Positions 10,594 to 20,940 of a stretch of 64,000 nucleotides of DNA are shown here, one piece after another. The position numbers were made by a program, and so were the translations under genes. The DNA comes from Pictodentalium vernedei (lineage: Eukaryota > Mollusca > Scaphopoda > Dentaliida > Dentaliidae). How positions within the stretch are numbered: the stretch's first letter is position 1; every line of letters begins with the position of its first letter. The notes beneath the pieces were generated by a model. It worked only from the letters and a program-made list of their open reading frames with translations. It did not search any database and was not told the DNA's origin. The DNA is taken from contig CM062290.1 of the NCBI GenBank assembly GCA_031216915.1, positions 252,470,581 to 252,534,580 on the forward strand, read 5' to 3'.

Positions 10594-11340
10594 TTATTTC
10601 AAATAATTCATCAACTTTTGATAATCCTTCTTAGTCAAGATCTTCTGCCTTAACAATTCGTTGCACACGCTCACTATCTCGTTATCCACTCCGGTGTTAC
10701 CAGCCTCTCTGCTTGCCATCAACAAATTCAATCTACCCACAAGGCATCAGGATCGTGCGGAAGAAATATCATGTCAGTCATTCCCTTCCCAGTCATCGAT
10801 TTCACAAAATACTCTTTTGCCTTCCATATGGGTTCCATCACGTGCTTCCACTTGTAACCTCCCCTATCCTTCAGTCTCCTCTCTTCGGGATTGTCGTTCT
10901 TCATGGCGTGAGTCTGAACCAGAATGTCTCCATAATTTTTGTAATCCTCCTCGGTGTAATCTTTGGGTGTCTGGTGAGTGATCAGAGTATGTAATCCGTG
11001 AGTCAATTTGGAACTGTTTGAACTGACGAAATTTTATCGCCATCGTCATGAAATAATACATCGGATCTTTCAGGATTTCACTACCATCATCAAATCTGAT
11101 GCCGCTAATGGTGCTCGAAGCATCACTACTAACAATGGTACTAGGATTGGTCTCTATTCCCATCGGAACGAAATCGGAAAAAGTTCTTGGTGCTAAAGTC
11201 CCGGGAATCGAAGCGGTCATCCTCTGAAAACCTTCTTTTATGGGTCTCAATTCCTCCATGACCTCTTTCCTAGCTCGTTCCTGAACCTCGGTGATGGGTT
11301 TGAACAACTTGGTAAAGAATTTATCCAGTCCGATGCATCG
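10594..11340 (-). pseudogene. Conserved Polinton protein of unknown function (element 1), frameshifted
   Basis: Two overlapping frames (11307-10864 and 11006-10728) form one gene with a shift near 10960. The frame is open upstream to 11340, where the element is cut, so the N-terminus is lost; it stays homologous down to a TAA at 10594. Visible marks are a helical Glu/Lys-rich start, 'YTEEDYKNYGDILVQTHA', and a C-terminal 'EAGNTGVDNEIVS' helix-turn pattern that recurs in Polinton proteins. I recognise the family pattern but know no function. No membrane span or enzyme motif is seen. Confidence 0.6.
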
Positions 11341-11689
11341 TGGTATTTCCTGCGAGAAAATCCCAGTTCCGGATCGAGGTCCTTTCCTGCCACGAAACTG
11401 CCTTTTCGGGACTTTCTCCGAATTTAAAAATCCATCCCTATGGGAAAATCAGTGTTAATCTGTCAAAAAAGGGTCATACCAAAAGCCGGATTTTTATAAG
11501 ATCTTTTGGTCCAGAAAGCACAAATTCGAACATTTTCCGCAAAAAATCTGGGATTTTCCTTGAAAAGTTGAATTATTTTTGGAAAAAACCCAAAATCTTC
11601 CAGAAAAACCCAAAATTTTCTGAAAAAAATTGAATTTGTTTCTATAAATAGCCCAATTTTGTCAAAAATACCTCAATTTTCTGGACCAT
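11341..11689 (+). repeat. Low-complexity 'GGGATTTTCC' / 'CAAAATTTTC' repeats
   Basis: Short T- and A-runs with recurring 'AAAATCCCAG', 'GGGATTTTCC' and 'CCCAAAATTTTCTG' pieces. No coding sense. The style is like the GGAATTCC-rich tract at 59690-60800, and both may be copies of one family. Confidence 0.5.
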
Positions 11690-13028
11690 CATTTTTTTTG
11701 GACCACCCTGACCAAAAAGTGGTCGGGACTCGGCTGTTATCACCTATTAACTCGGTATCGTCTGCAAAAATTTTGCATGGACAGTCAATGTGATCAGGGA
11801 GGTCAATGATGAAAATTAAGAAAAGAAGCGGACCAAGGACGCTACCATGGGGAACACCACTTGTAACGTCATTCCATTCCGAGGAGACACTGCTAACTGT
11901 GTCTCTTGGTTTATAACGAGATAAGACACTTTCTACCCATGCTGTTATTTTTCCAGATATGCCATAAGCACCAGTCCTGGAAATGAGACGGGCGTGGCCG
12001 CAATTGCTCCCGTCAGCACACGTGATATCTATTTTACGGGAGCTAAAAAATGCAATCATTGAAGAATATTGTGAAGCACTGATATACTGCAAGGGCATAT
12101 AAATATGTGTTGTTTTGGGAAAGAAGCACACTCCATGTGGCAGTTGGCAAGTTACTGTCATAATTCAGCAATTCCTTATACATTTAACCCTTTAAACACT
12201 AGTGGTATCTGCCATGCTAGTTCAATGGCAGCAATTAGAAGAGTCCATATTCATTATTTGGGGGAGACCAATCCGTATTTTCTACGTGCAGCCTCGGGGG
12301 TGCACGTTGAAAATACTGATTGGTCTTCCCCGTACATTTACTGAACAGCCATCCTATTTAATGACATTATGACACATCATGTTCCTGGCTGGAAAACCGC
12401 CGTTCGGGTTCAATATGGGCTAAGGTTTCTGGTGTTTGGTGACAGTATTGCCTCGAAAAAGCATATACTAACATTTTACGGGTGCAATTTACTCTCGTCT
12501 CTGATTTCGCGGGAGCTTAAAACAGAACCCGTCTATTTTGTTCATTTCCAGCACTGAAGCACGCTTCTTATTCAGGAGACGGGTATGTGGAACGGTGTCA
12601 AAGGCATTTCTGAAGTCAAGATTTACAACATCCACAGGTTCATTGTTGTCCAATTGTGCTGTAACAAGTTCCAAAAATTTGAGAAGTCACAGAAGAGATT
12701 ATTTGACTCCATAAAGTTCATTATGACGTCTCTGACAAAGAATTCTGGAACAAAAATATAGGATGTATATTAGGTTAACATGCCTGTAGTTTCCGGGCTC
12801 AGATTTTGCTCCCTTTTTAAAAATACATGTAACGTTTGTCGTTTTCCAAGTGTCTGGGATGGTACCTTCTTCCAGTGATTTGTTAAAGAGTAGACATAGG
12901 GGTATTGGGATTTCGTGAGCGAGTTCTACTAGTACTCTTGCAGGTATGGCATCAGGGCACTGTGATCTGTTGGGGTTTAGAGAACTTAGTTTCTTTTCCA
13001 CTGACTGGTGTAATAACAATGTCAACTA
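11690..13028 (-). mobile_element. LINE (non-LTR) reverse transcriptase remnant
   Basis: Minus-strand fragments in the right order for a jockey/CR1-like RT. 13025-12699 has 'GPD/CPDAIPARVL' and 'PDTWKTTNVTCIFKKG'. 12674-12489 has 'VDVVNLDFRNAFDTVPH', the first catalytic aspartate. 12010-11690 has 'VTSGVPHGSVLGPLLF' and 'KIFADDTEL', the FADD box. A MITE (12183-12440) separates the second and third pieces. No endonuclease, ORF1 or 3' tail was seen. Several frame breaks show it is long dead. Confidence 0.85.
12183..12440 (+). mobile_element. TTAA-type MITE inserted in the LINE
   Basis: Begins TTAACCCTTTAAACACTAG and aligns base by base, in inverse orientation, with the copy at 48053-48288 (shared blocks such as 'AGAGTCCATATTCATTATT'). 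The right end is degraded and lacks a clean TTAA. Confidence 0.7.
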
Positions 13029-13029
13029 A

Positions 13030-13790
13030 TTTGTTATTCTCAATTTTAGAGTGTAGATTAGGAATCTCTTAGGAAAAGCGTAGGGCAGAAAAGCATCAGG
13101 CAAAAAGGCACGGGGCCGATAAGCAATAATCTCTCTATTTAAAACGAAAAGGGGACGAAACGTCAGCCAGACGAAACGTCCGCTAAAACTTAGGACGAAA
13201 CGTCCGCTAATTACCAACCGAAACGTACGTCCGCTAGATATTTTTTGTGGTTTTGATTTATTTATTCCTTTTTAAATATTTCTGAAGGTAAAAGAGTTGT
13301 GGAAATGTGCAAACAAATTCGATTATCGGGGAATGGACTCTTCATCGGATGACAACTTCGCCGTAGTAGACACTTCACTTACGTTGCAATTCTCCGGAAA
13401 TGCAGTTCGCCGGATTAAAAAAAAAAAATTTAAATGATTTAAAATTAGATTTTTTTGGTTCAAATAAAACCAGGTAGTGAATATTATTAAATTCTAAAAC
13501 CTACCAGTAATATTATGCATAAATAATATCAAAAAGAATCCTTCCTGGGAATTCTAAGAAAATGTGCCCTGCCCATAATACTTCGATAATTGTCAGAAAA
13601 ACACCAATCCAGACTGAAAAGAATGAATGAAAAGTTTCCGCGCGCCGAAGACTGTTTACTTCCCTCGTGGAGTCGAGCTGGACCCGGTGCAAGCGTTCTT
13701 ACACAGAGAACTTATTCGACGCAAACGGAGTCAAGCATGATCTTCCGATAAATAAATTCAAGTTATCCGTAGGGAGGCTATACTTTTATA
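13030..13790. other. Intergenic; short GACGAAACGTC repeats
   Basis: No gene. At 13150-13240 the palindrome-like word 'GACGAAACGTC' and variants recur four times, alternating with 'CGCTAA'. The rest shows only AT-rich sequence and a T/A tract near 13420. Confidence 0.7.
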
Positions 13791-14115
13791 ACGCGACAAA
13801 AGCCTTATAAAAGGCAAGCAGGTTTTGGTAATTACTATTATAAAGAGAGTCATCCCCATCGATTTAAAAGGGATTGATTATCTGCCCCTCAAAGTTAAGA
13901 CTATAATAAGAGTAAAGTAGTGCACAATTTGAGCACCTTGGGTGCCAACCCCACCACAACTAATCTAAAGCTTTCAACTGCAGCCTTTACATTGCGTTTA
14001 GATTGTAATAGCGCCGGTCAGTAGCATTAAATCGACCGTTACATGAATTAGCCCAAACCGTAAATCCACGGGAGAGACGAACTACGACCTAGCCACATGG
14101 ATCGACATCACGCGC
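13790..14115 (+). repeat. Unclassified interspersed repeat, copy A
   Basis: Shares with copies B and C the order 'AGTCATCCC'/'GGGATTGATTATCTGCCC', 'AAAGTTAAGACTATAATAA', 'ACATTGCGTTTAGA' and 'CCGTAAATCCAC'. It has no coding potential and no obvious terminal repeats. Confidence 0.6.
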
Positions 14116-14687
14116 ATGAGTTAAATTAAGGCTGTACTGCGTATAAAATATATTTAATAATTCCTTCTCGTCACGCAAGATATAACTATATGTGAAGAAT
14201 TCATATCGTAGGCTGTTAATGCAATGTACTGCGTTTTCTTAATTAGATTTAAGTTTGGCGGATACAGAAATATTTTGATTTTGTAAAAAAAATAAAGGTA
14301 TATACGGCCATGATTTTAAGAAAAATCACAAAACAAATTCATTTCCACCACCCCTTCCCCACACCCACCACCACCAATCTAATACTTTTAAACAATACAA
14401 GCTTCAAGCTTCAATGTACTGCTTGGTGTCAACAGTAGAATCTCTTTCTCCCAAGCGAACCAGGGGGAGGGGGGGGGGGGGGGGGGGTCTTCAAAAAACT
14501 GTCTTCAAAAATGGGTGGGTGGTCCAGCAGCTCTGAAACTCACTTTTTCCAGGTGGTCTAAATTTTTTCATACTTTTAACAGATAATTATAGTTGGAATT
14601 TGTTGAGACGCATTTTGGGATGATTTTACAATATATTGGGGTAGTTATTATGAATTGGGACGTCACCTATGGCGCTCAGACACCAGA
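14116..14687. other. Intergenic, with a 19-G tract
   Basis: No gene. A run of 19 G lies at 14469-14487, preceded by GGGGGA. Around 14500 is 'TTCAAAAATGGGTGGGTGG', which recurs near 15790. Confidence 0.8.
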
Positions 14688-14953
14688 TTAACCCATTAAC
14701 CAATGTGGATAGATGACAACACTTGGAAAAAAATTGTTGACTGACTAAAATTTTTCATTTTTTTGTCTCAAAAACAAAGCTTATGCCCCATCATTGGAAC
14801 AAGCTCAATGAACTCATTCCAATGATGGGGTCATAAGCTATGTTTTTGAAACCAAAAAGTGAAAGGATAATAAAATTTGAATGGCAGTTTTAGTGAATAA
14901 TGCTGGTTCAGTGTTTGCCGTTACATTCACTGTTACATTGGGAAAGGGGTTGA
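14688..14953 (+). mobile_element. TTAA-type palindromic MITE, copy A (decayed)
   Basis: Begins TTAACCCATTAACCAATG and ends with 'CATTGGGAAAGGGGTTGA', an imperfect inverted end. The centre is an imperfect palindrome around 'ATGATGGGGTCATAAGC' (14770-14860). It is the same architecture as 16292-16537 and 18443-18692. Confidence 0.7.
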
Positions 14954-15899
14954 ACGACTTGCCCAATGTCTTTGACTCTGTGAGTAAATGCAACAAAGTA
15001 AATAAAATGAAATTTATATCTGGTTATAGCAGGTTATAGCTGTCTGCCTCAGAGAAAATTAACTAAAAAAGAACTAGGGTTAAAAGTAAGGTCAGAAATG
15101 ATGGATAGAACATAAAATGAATATAAAACTTGTGAAAACAGGTAAAACATAAAGCACCCAGAAGCATTGGAACTAACATAAAATAAGAAAACAGAAAATG
15201 GTTATTGTGTTCGGGTGAATTAGGTTTTAGAGATATAAAGCAATCACAATTAGTGAATATAGTCAGTCACCACCCCGCCCCTCCCCAAATATTTTTACCT
15301 TCCTACTCCCCTGTAAAATACTCATCCTTCAGTTGTAAGTAGAAGTTCACAGAAAACTCACCGAGAAAACTCAGAAAGTACATATGTTGTCGTGTCAGCC
15401 CGCTCGATGTTGCAGGATGTTGTGAAAATAAATGGATACATGAAATCAGGTTTTTATGCTCCTGAATTCTGACGAATTCTGATGAATTCATGACTATTGA
15501 ATACCAAATATGATATTGTGCAATCTACTTACCCATTATGTTGTTTGGAAACCTGAAACCAGATGTAATTAAAGTAAAATTTGCACCGACACTGATGGAG
15601 CTGCATCAAGTTGCATATGTCTTTGTTTTGTTAGTTACCTCCCCTTGGACAGCTTAAATAATGGACTGACTGTGAGAATGAAATAGGAAGATGAAATGCA
15701 AGTGAAAGCATTTAAAATTTGGACAATTTAGACCAGATTGGTGGTTAGTGGGGGGTGGGTGTACCATTCGAAATCGGAAAAAAAATCCTTCAAAAATGGG
15801 GGTGGTGGGTGGTCTTCGGGAGGAAAACAAAATTCAGCCCTGTGTACAGGAATATTTTGAAGACCCCCCCCCCCCACCCCCTTGAGCGAACACCGAGAA
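14954..15899. other. Intergenic, no gene seen
   Basis: AT-rich sequence with GGTGGGTGG-rich patches near 15740-15810 and a C-run near 15862. Longest ORFs are short and without motifs. Confidence 0.7.
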
Positions 15900-16190
15900 T
15901 ATCTTACTAAAACACGCTGGTATTACTAATCACTAGTATAAAAGGATCCACCCTCAGCGATTGAAAGAGGTTAGTTATCTACCCTTCAAAGTCAAGATAA
16001 TAATAACAAGAAGGTAGCGTTTCATTATAACGCCAAGAGTACATAAACTGTAATGGAAACGTAAGCTTTATACAACACTCTTACTCATCAACCCCACCCC
16101 ACACCCCACTCCACCCAACCAACTAGCACATTCAACCATCGCCATTACATTACATAATTTAAACTCATCCTCATTGTAAAAGGATATCCA
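15900..16190 (+). repeat. Unclassified interspersed repeat, copy B
   Basis: Parallel to copies A and C: 'GCTGGTATTACTAATCACTAG', then 'GGTTAGTTATCTACCCTTC', 'AAAGTCAAGATAATAATAAC'. Truncated at its 3' side relative to copy C. Confidence 0.6.
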
Positions 16191-16239
16191 ATCCTCTTAT
16201 CCTCCCCCACCCGAGTGAACACAGGCAAAAGCTTTCCGA

Positions 16240-16810
16240 AAGTATGCTGGTATTATTAATTACTAGTCTAAAGGGAGCCATCCCGAACGACTTACCACTT
16301 TACCCAACAAATCGGCTGCATCCGCCCGCGTAATATACAAATTCAACAGTTGAAAAAATATTATTTTTCAAAAAACTTTAACAAAACCATATCATGTGAC
16401 CATTCGTTGGAGCGAGCTCTTCGAGCTCGTTCCAACGAGGGGTCACATGATATGATTTTGTCGAAATTTTTTGAAAAAATTAAAATAATATTTAAAATAA
16501 TAAATTTTGATATCGTCTGCGTTGGGTAAAGGGTTAAAAAGGGTTAGTTATTTACTCTTAAGAGTTAGGAGAATAACAATCAAGTCGCGTTCAATTGTAG
16601 CACCTGACAAGTATGAGGTTGAATGTAAACTAAAGGAATATAAAGCTAGCCCCCCCCCCCCCCCCGGGGGGGGGGGGACCACAACCTTCACCAATCTAAT
16701 ACTTCCAACCACCGCCACTACAATGCGTTTGGAATGCAGTAGCACTGACCAGAAGCATTAGATTGGCCTTTGCTTGAATTAGTGAAGACTGTAAATCCAC
16801 TATATATATA
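16240..16810 (+). repeat. Unclassified interspersed repeat, copy C, split by a MITE
   Basis: Left part 16240-16291 ('GCTGGTATTATTAATTACTAG') and right part 16538-16808 match copies A and B. The MITE 16292-16537 sits between them. It ends at the Tc1 element inserted at 16811. It contains a run of 16 C then 12 G (16650-16677). Confidence 0.65.
16292..16537 (+). mobile_element. TTAA-type palindromic MITE, copy B, nested in repeat copy C
   Basis: Left end TTACCACTTTACCCAAC; right end GTTGGGTAAAGGG-TTAA (TTAA at 16534-16537). The centre is a nearly perfect hairpin (about 16385-16460) with 'GAGCTCTTCGAGCTC' at its tip. TTAA duplication plus CCC ends fit piggyBac-type transposons. Confidence 0.8.
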
Positions 16811-18393
16811 CTACTCAAAGTTTGCTAAGCACCAAATATTTGACACATCATTATGAAATCTGCTTGTGACATATTTGCGATATTTTTAGTGGATATGAGT
16901 GAGGAATGTATTGAGATGGTCCCCAGTGTTTATATTAGCTTTCTTGAAAGGCAGACTTTTCGTGACAGTCATGGAAAGCATGTACCCATTGATTTTCATG
17001 ATGTTTTCATGTACTGTCTACATGTACATGGCATGTGTAGGGTACTCGACTTTCATTTCAACACAAACTCTTGTGATTTAATGGTTGAATATGGCAAATG
17101 CAAATGTAAGAAGACATTTGTCTGAAGCAGAAGTGTGGCAGGCTGTAGCGATGGTGGAGCAAGGGGCAACCCATCGTCAGGTTGGTGAAGCCCCTTTTGT
17201 GCATCATACGGTGATCATCAGAGCCTGGGCAAGATTTCAGAAGTATGGCACACCTTTAAGACGGCATGGTGGTGGCAGAGACAGGGTGACACCTGCAGCT
17301 GAAGACCGGTTTCTGATCATTCAGGCCCGTAGGAACCGCTTTGCCACGGCAATCCAGCTTCGCAGTGACCTTCAGAATGCATCCGGGATAAATGTTTCGA
17401 CGCAGGCTATCCCAGCAAGTTTGCACGAAGGTGGTCTCCGATCGAGAAGACCATGCATTCGCATTCCGCATTCCGCTGTCCCAGAACAAGGGTCAGGTAC
17501 GATATGAATGGGCCATGGACCACGTTGGCTGGACCAGAGAAGATTGGCGACCTGTCCTTTTAACAAATGAGTCAAAGTACTGCCTAGACCACACAAATAG
17601 GCGTTCTGGCGTATGGAGAAGACCAGGAGAGCGATTCCATGCAGCCAACATTGCTGAGTATGACCGCTATGGTGGCGGGTCAATTATGGTCTGGGACGGC
17701 ATCAGCAGGGATGGACGTATAGAGCTTTATGTTCTTGAACGTGCTACATTGACAGCACAACGGTATATTGATGAGATCCTGGATGTCCGCGTCAGATTGT
17801 ATGCAGGTGCAGTGGGCGATAGATTCATTCTAATGGACGATAATGTCCGTCCTCATGTTACCCATGCCTTCGGAGAGTACCGACAAAGGGAGGGGACTGA
17901 GCGTATGAACTGGCCAGCAAGTTCCCCGACCTCAATCCAGTCGAACATGTCTGGGATGAGTTGCAGCTTGCAATTTCAGCCCGTCCAGTCCAGCCAAGAA
18001 GTGTCCAGGAGCTTGGTGTCACGCTGGTCCAAGAATGGAACAACATCCCAGAAAGGACCACCAGGAGCCTGATTGGGAGCATGGGAAGGCGTTGTTAAGC
18101 TGTAATTAACAGTAATGTGTCCCATACTCGATACTGAACCCATATCAGTTCGCACCGTCAACTTTTTGGCAAATTTGAAAAATTTCCTCTTTTACCAATA
18201 ATATCCATTTTCCATGGTTATCGTATTCAAAAGCTAAAATAAAATGTCAAACACAAACAAAATCTTAATTTCTGTACTTAGATCATTAAAGATATAATTA
18301 AATAAAATATATATACACTTTTCATCATAATATTTCAACTAAAACGTAAAACAGGCAGTTGGATGTACTTGGTGCTTAGCAAACTTTGAGTAG
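16811..18393 (+). mobile_element. Tc1/mariner element with 25-bp class terminal repeats
   Basis: Inverted ends CTACTCAAAGTTTGCTAAGC (16811-) and its complement ending at 18393, both flanked by TA (16809-16810, 18394-18395). The inside holds one broken transposase. Length is about 1.58 kb, typical for the superfamily. Confidence 0.9.
17091..18098 (+). pseudogene. Tc1-like transposase, inactive
   Basis: The ATG at 17091 opens a helix-turn-helix DNA-binding part ('VWQAVAMVEQGATHRQVGE', then 'RRHGGGRDRVT', a GRPR-like linker). Near 17440-17500 the reading shifts frame. The catalytic part follows with 'VLLTNESKYCL', 'GGGSIMVWDGI' and 'FILMDDNVRPH'. The first catalytic aspartate, expected in TDES, is asparagine here (TNES). 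The last block, WPA.SPD, is frameshifted near 17930. The copy cannot be catalytic. The C-terminus ends in 'MGRRC' at a TAA at 18096-18098. Confidence 0.9.
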
Positions 18394-18442
18394 TATATAT
18401 AATTTCGTCAATTTGCTGCCATGCTCGGAAGATTACTTCCTT

Positions 18443-18692
18443 TTAACCCTTTACCTAACATGAAAAGCAGACGACACTTGCAAAAAAATTCTTGAATAAC
18501 TAATTTTTTTCATTTTTTGTCTCAAAAACATAGGTTATGACCCCTCGTTGGAACGAGCTCGACGAGCTCGTTCCAACGAGGGGTCATAACCTATGTTTTT
18601 GAGACAAAAAATGAAAATATTTTGAAAATTAATTGGCGATTTTTGAGAATAGCGCTGGCCGGTTTTGGCCGTTACGTTGGGTAAAGGGTTAA
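18443..18692 (+). mobile_element. TTAA-type palindromic MITE, copy C (best preserved)
   Basis: TTAA at both ends (18443-18446 and 18689-18692), with inverted ends CCCTTTACCTAAC / GTTGGGTAAAGGG. The centre (18527-18605) is an essentially perfect palindrome: 'ATGACCCCTCGTTGGAACG', 'AGCTC', then its complement. No ORF. Most likely a non-autonomous piggyBac-like element. Confidence 0.85.
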
Positions 18693-18699
18693 GTGGTTT

Positions 18700-19320
18700 T
18701 CATTGTTGACTATTTTTTTCCCGTTACGTGCCGTACCAATGTGTACCACGTCATAGGAACGTAAAATTTAGCGTCACGCTTATCCTAATTGTTAAATGGG
18801 AATTTGAAAATTGTTCGAGATACGCGTACGTCTTTCAGGTCGATTTATTACTTGGCATGTGACCGCCTAGCTCCTAACTGCGAACCCATTTACAAAATCA
18901 CCGTTTCATATCTTCCTTGGGTGGCAACAAGTAAAGATACGTTCCGCGTTTCACGTTGTTTTCTGTATTCAAGCGTAAATTATGCACGAAGAATTCCATA
19001 TCAATTGTTATATCTTCCTTGGTTGGCAACAAGTGAAGATATATTCCGCGTTATTACGCGCAAAATTTGTTCTCAGCTTTAGAATAACGAGCATTCAATC
19101 ATTTATCTCAACCTATCCCTGAGGCAGAGGCAGAGGCAGAGGCTAGGTCGCATAAATTTTCAAACATCCAACCATTCCTTGACCCGAATCGTTCAAACGC
19201 ATTGTTCTTCATATTTAAGAGTATTGCTTGCAAAGTCACCGTAATGGGTGGTAACGAGTAAAGATATGTTCCCCGTTTCACATTGTTCCCTACATATGTG
19301 ATATTTAAGAAGAAATATAT
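18700..19320 (+). repeat. Intergenic with 'GGTGGCAACAAGTAAAGATA' repeats
   Basis: The block 'TATCTTCCTTGGGTGGCAAC' followed by AAGTAAAGATACGTTCCGCG occurs near 18908 and 19012 and, diverged, near 19238. A GGCAGA run lies at 19122-19142. No gene. Confidence 0.65.
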
Positions 19321-19324
19321 TTAT

Positions 19325-19870
19325 ATTTTCATCAAAACGACAGTTGTGGCATTGCACTGCGACACCTGGTAAATGACTTCAGCGGTAGCTGGGTGTCCGA
19401 CAAGCACTCGTTCCACGCACTGTGCTGTAGAAGGAATGGACGGCCAGACAGAAAATTTACCACATTCAGTCCAAGACCCCAATACCTTGTAAATCCTCCT
19501 CGGTTCGCGAGACAAGCGCGGATCCGACGTGGGATACTCCTCAGCAAAGATCCAATATCAGATTGACTGATGTTAGTCCATTTTTCCTGCAGGGCAGCGG
19601 AGAGTTCCTGGACATTAATAGGAGGCTTGTGGCGTTGTCGTTCGCGCCTGCCAAGCATATCCCAGATGTGCTCGATTTGTGAAAGGTCTGGACTTAGTGC
19701 TGACCAAGGCAGTGTAGTGATGTTCTACTCCTGGAGGAACTCAGTAGCGACACGGGCCCTGTGTGCTCTTGCATTGTCATCTTGGAAAATGAATCGACCG
19801 CCATGACGTCGCGCAAATGGCACCACACGAGCTGCTAACATATTGTCACGGTACGTAGTTCTGCCCCGTG
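19325..19870 (-). pseudogene. Tc1-like transposase, C-terminal fragment
   Basis: The minus strand reads 'FQDDNARAHRARVA' (second aspartate), a stop near 19726, 'LSQIEHIWDMLGRR' (third acidic residue region), and the family's C-terminal 'SIPRRIRACLANRGGFTRYW'. The N-terminal half is missing past about 19870. It is a different subfamily from the copies at 17 kb and 32 kb. Confidence 0.85.
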
Positions 19871-20106
19871 ACACGACTTTGGATGGTATGTAATGCTAGA
19901 GGTTGGAGAGGGTGAACCGTTCCCCATTGGCAGGACCAAGGAAGTGACGTCATGTGATGTGACCCAGTGGCGCCATGTTCTGTTGTGGTAACCCGCGTGA
20001 GCGGTCATCTTGCGACGTCATCCCCATAGTGATACATGGTGTTAGTGCGCATACGCAACGCGTGTTGTTAAGGTGATACGTGTTTCCGCATGCCATTTTG
20101 TATACT

Positions 20107-20560
20107 GGAGGCCGCCATCTTGGTTTCTATAGTAGCACGTGGTTGCTATGTGACCCAAAGGCTTGCAAGACGGGGTTATGTTCGGAGAGTGTGTTCCTTT
20201 GAACATGAGTAATTTCCCGATTCTTAGAATTACCACAAACAACCCGAAAATCCCTACGAATCACCAAAAAACCCGACATTATTTACTACGGAGTCTTCAA
20301 GAATCCTCCTCAGAGCCGCCATACCGTAGATTTTAATAGTAGCACATAGTGCTATAGTATCGAGGGGTACCGGGAGTAAGTTCGATTGAATAGGAGTAAT
20401 TGTCTGTCTTGGGTACTTACAATTACCCAAGTAAACCCGACAGTCCCTCCAAATCACCAAAAACTACTATATTTGATACGGATTCCCATGTTATCAACTT
20501 AGCACGTAGTGCTACAGTACTGAGGGGGAACACCTCATCCCAGGAGGGTGGGGGTAAGTT
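20107..20560. repeat. Subterminal-type tandem repeats of element 2
   Basis: Blocks of about 170-210 bases recur, marked by 'TAGTAGCACRTRGTGCTATRG' near 20130, 20335 and 20490. Each of the last two is preceded by 'CCCTMCRAATCACCAAAAA' and followed by 'GTAAGTTCGATNGAA'. They lie beyond the last gene, where terminal repeats would be expected. Confidence 0.6.
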
Positions 20561-20585
20561 CGATAGAACTAGAGTAGTTTTTGGT

Positions 20586-20890
20586 TCAGATGCCCACCAA
20601 ATCCTTTTTAGATCGGTGTGCCATGACGTTTTTTCTCCAATAAAAGGCACGTTCCTTTATATAAGAGTCATTACCCAGAATCCTTTTGGGTTCTCCTATT
20701 TCAAGGCTCCTCTTCTTTGTAATATCTACTGCTTTGGTCACTTGTTCCCAATCTCTCGCGACAAATTGGAACCCAACGTAGTTTGTGATCAGCTGAATCT
20801 GTAAATCGTTGTTGAGTTTGAAGACGGTCACATTTGTAGACATCCTTCTTTGGCTGTCGAAACACAAATGAGCCGAACACCAAGTGCACC
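20586..20890 (-). pseudogene. Small last gene of element 2, unknown
   Basis: Two overlapping frames (20967-20701 and 20867-20586) each hold part of a plausible product. The second reads 'LQIQLITNYVGFQFVARDWE' and then a basic tail. The 'GFQFVARDWEQVTKAV' stretch loosely recalls the C-terminal half of PC4-type single-strand DNA-binding domains, but the similarity is weak and this is only a suggestion. A stop or shift splits it. Confidence 0.3.
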
Positions 20891-20940
20891 ATTTTTATAG
20901 CTTTTTCTTCAGTACAGCGACATCTAGTGGCAGGTTTCTT

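Larger units (their letters stand above)
7370..11340 (-). mobile_element. Polinton/Maverick remnant (element 1)
   Basis: Minus-strand genes in the order unknown conserved protein, basic protein, ATPase fragment, membrane protein, PLA2-like protein, integrase. A retroviral-type integrase together with a packaging-ATPase P-loop and virion-type small basic proteins is diagnostic of Polintons (related to adintoviruses). Capsid, protease and polymerase genes are absent, so large parts are deleted. The 5' boundary near 11340 cuts into a gene. No terminal repeat was seen. Confidence 0.85.

Noticed and set aside
16899-17125. Small ORFs at the left of the Tc1 element
   Set aside because: They lie in the element's untranslated leader and carry no recognisable motif.
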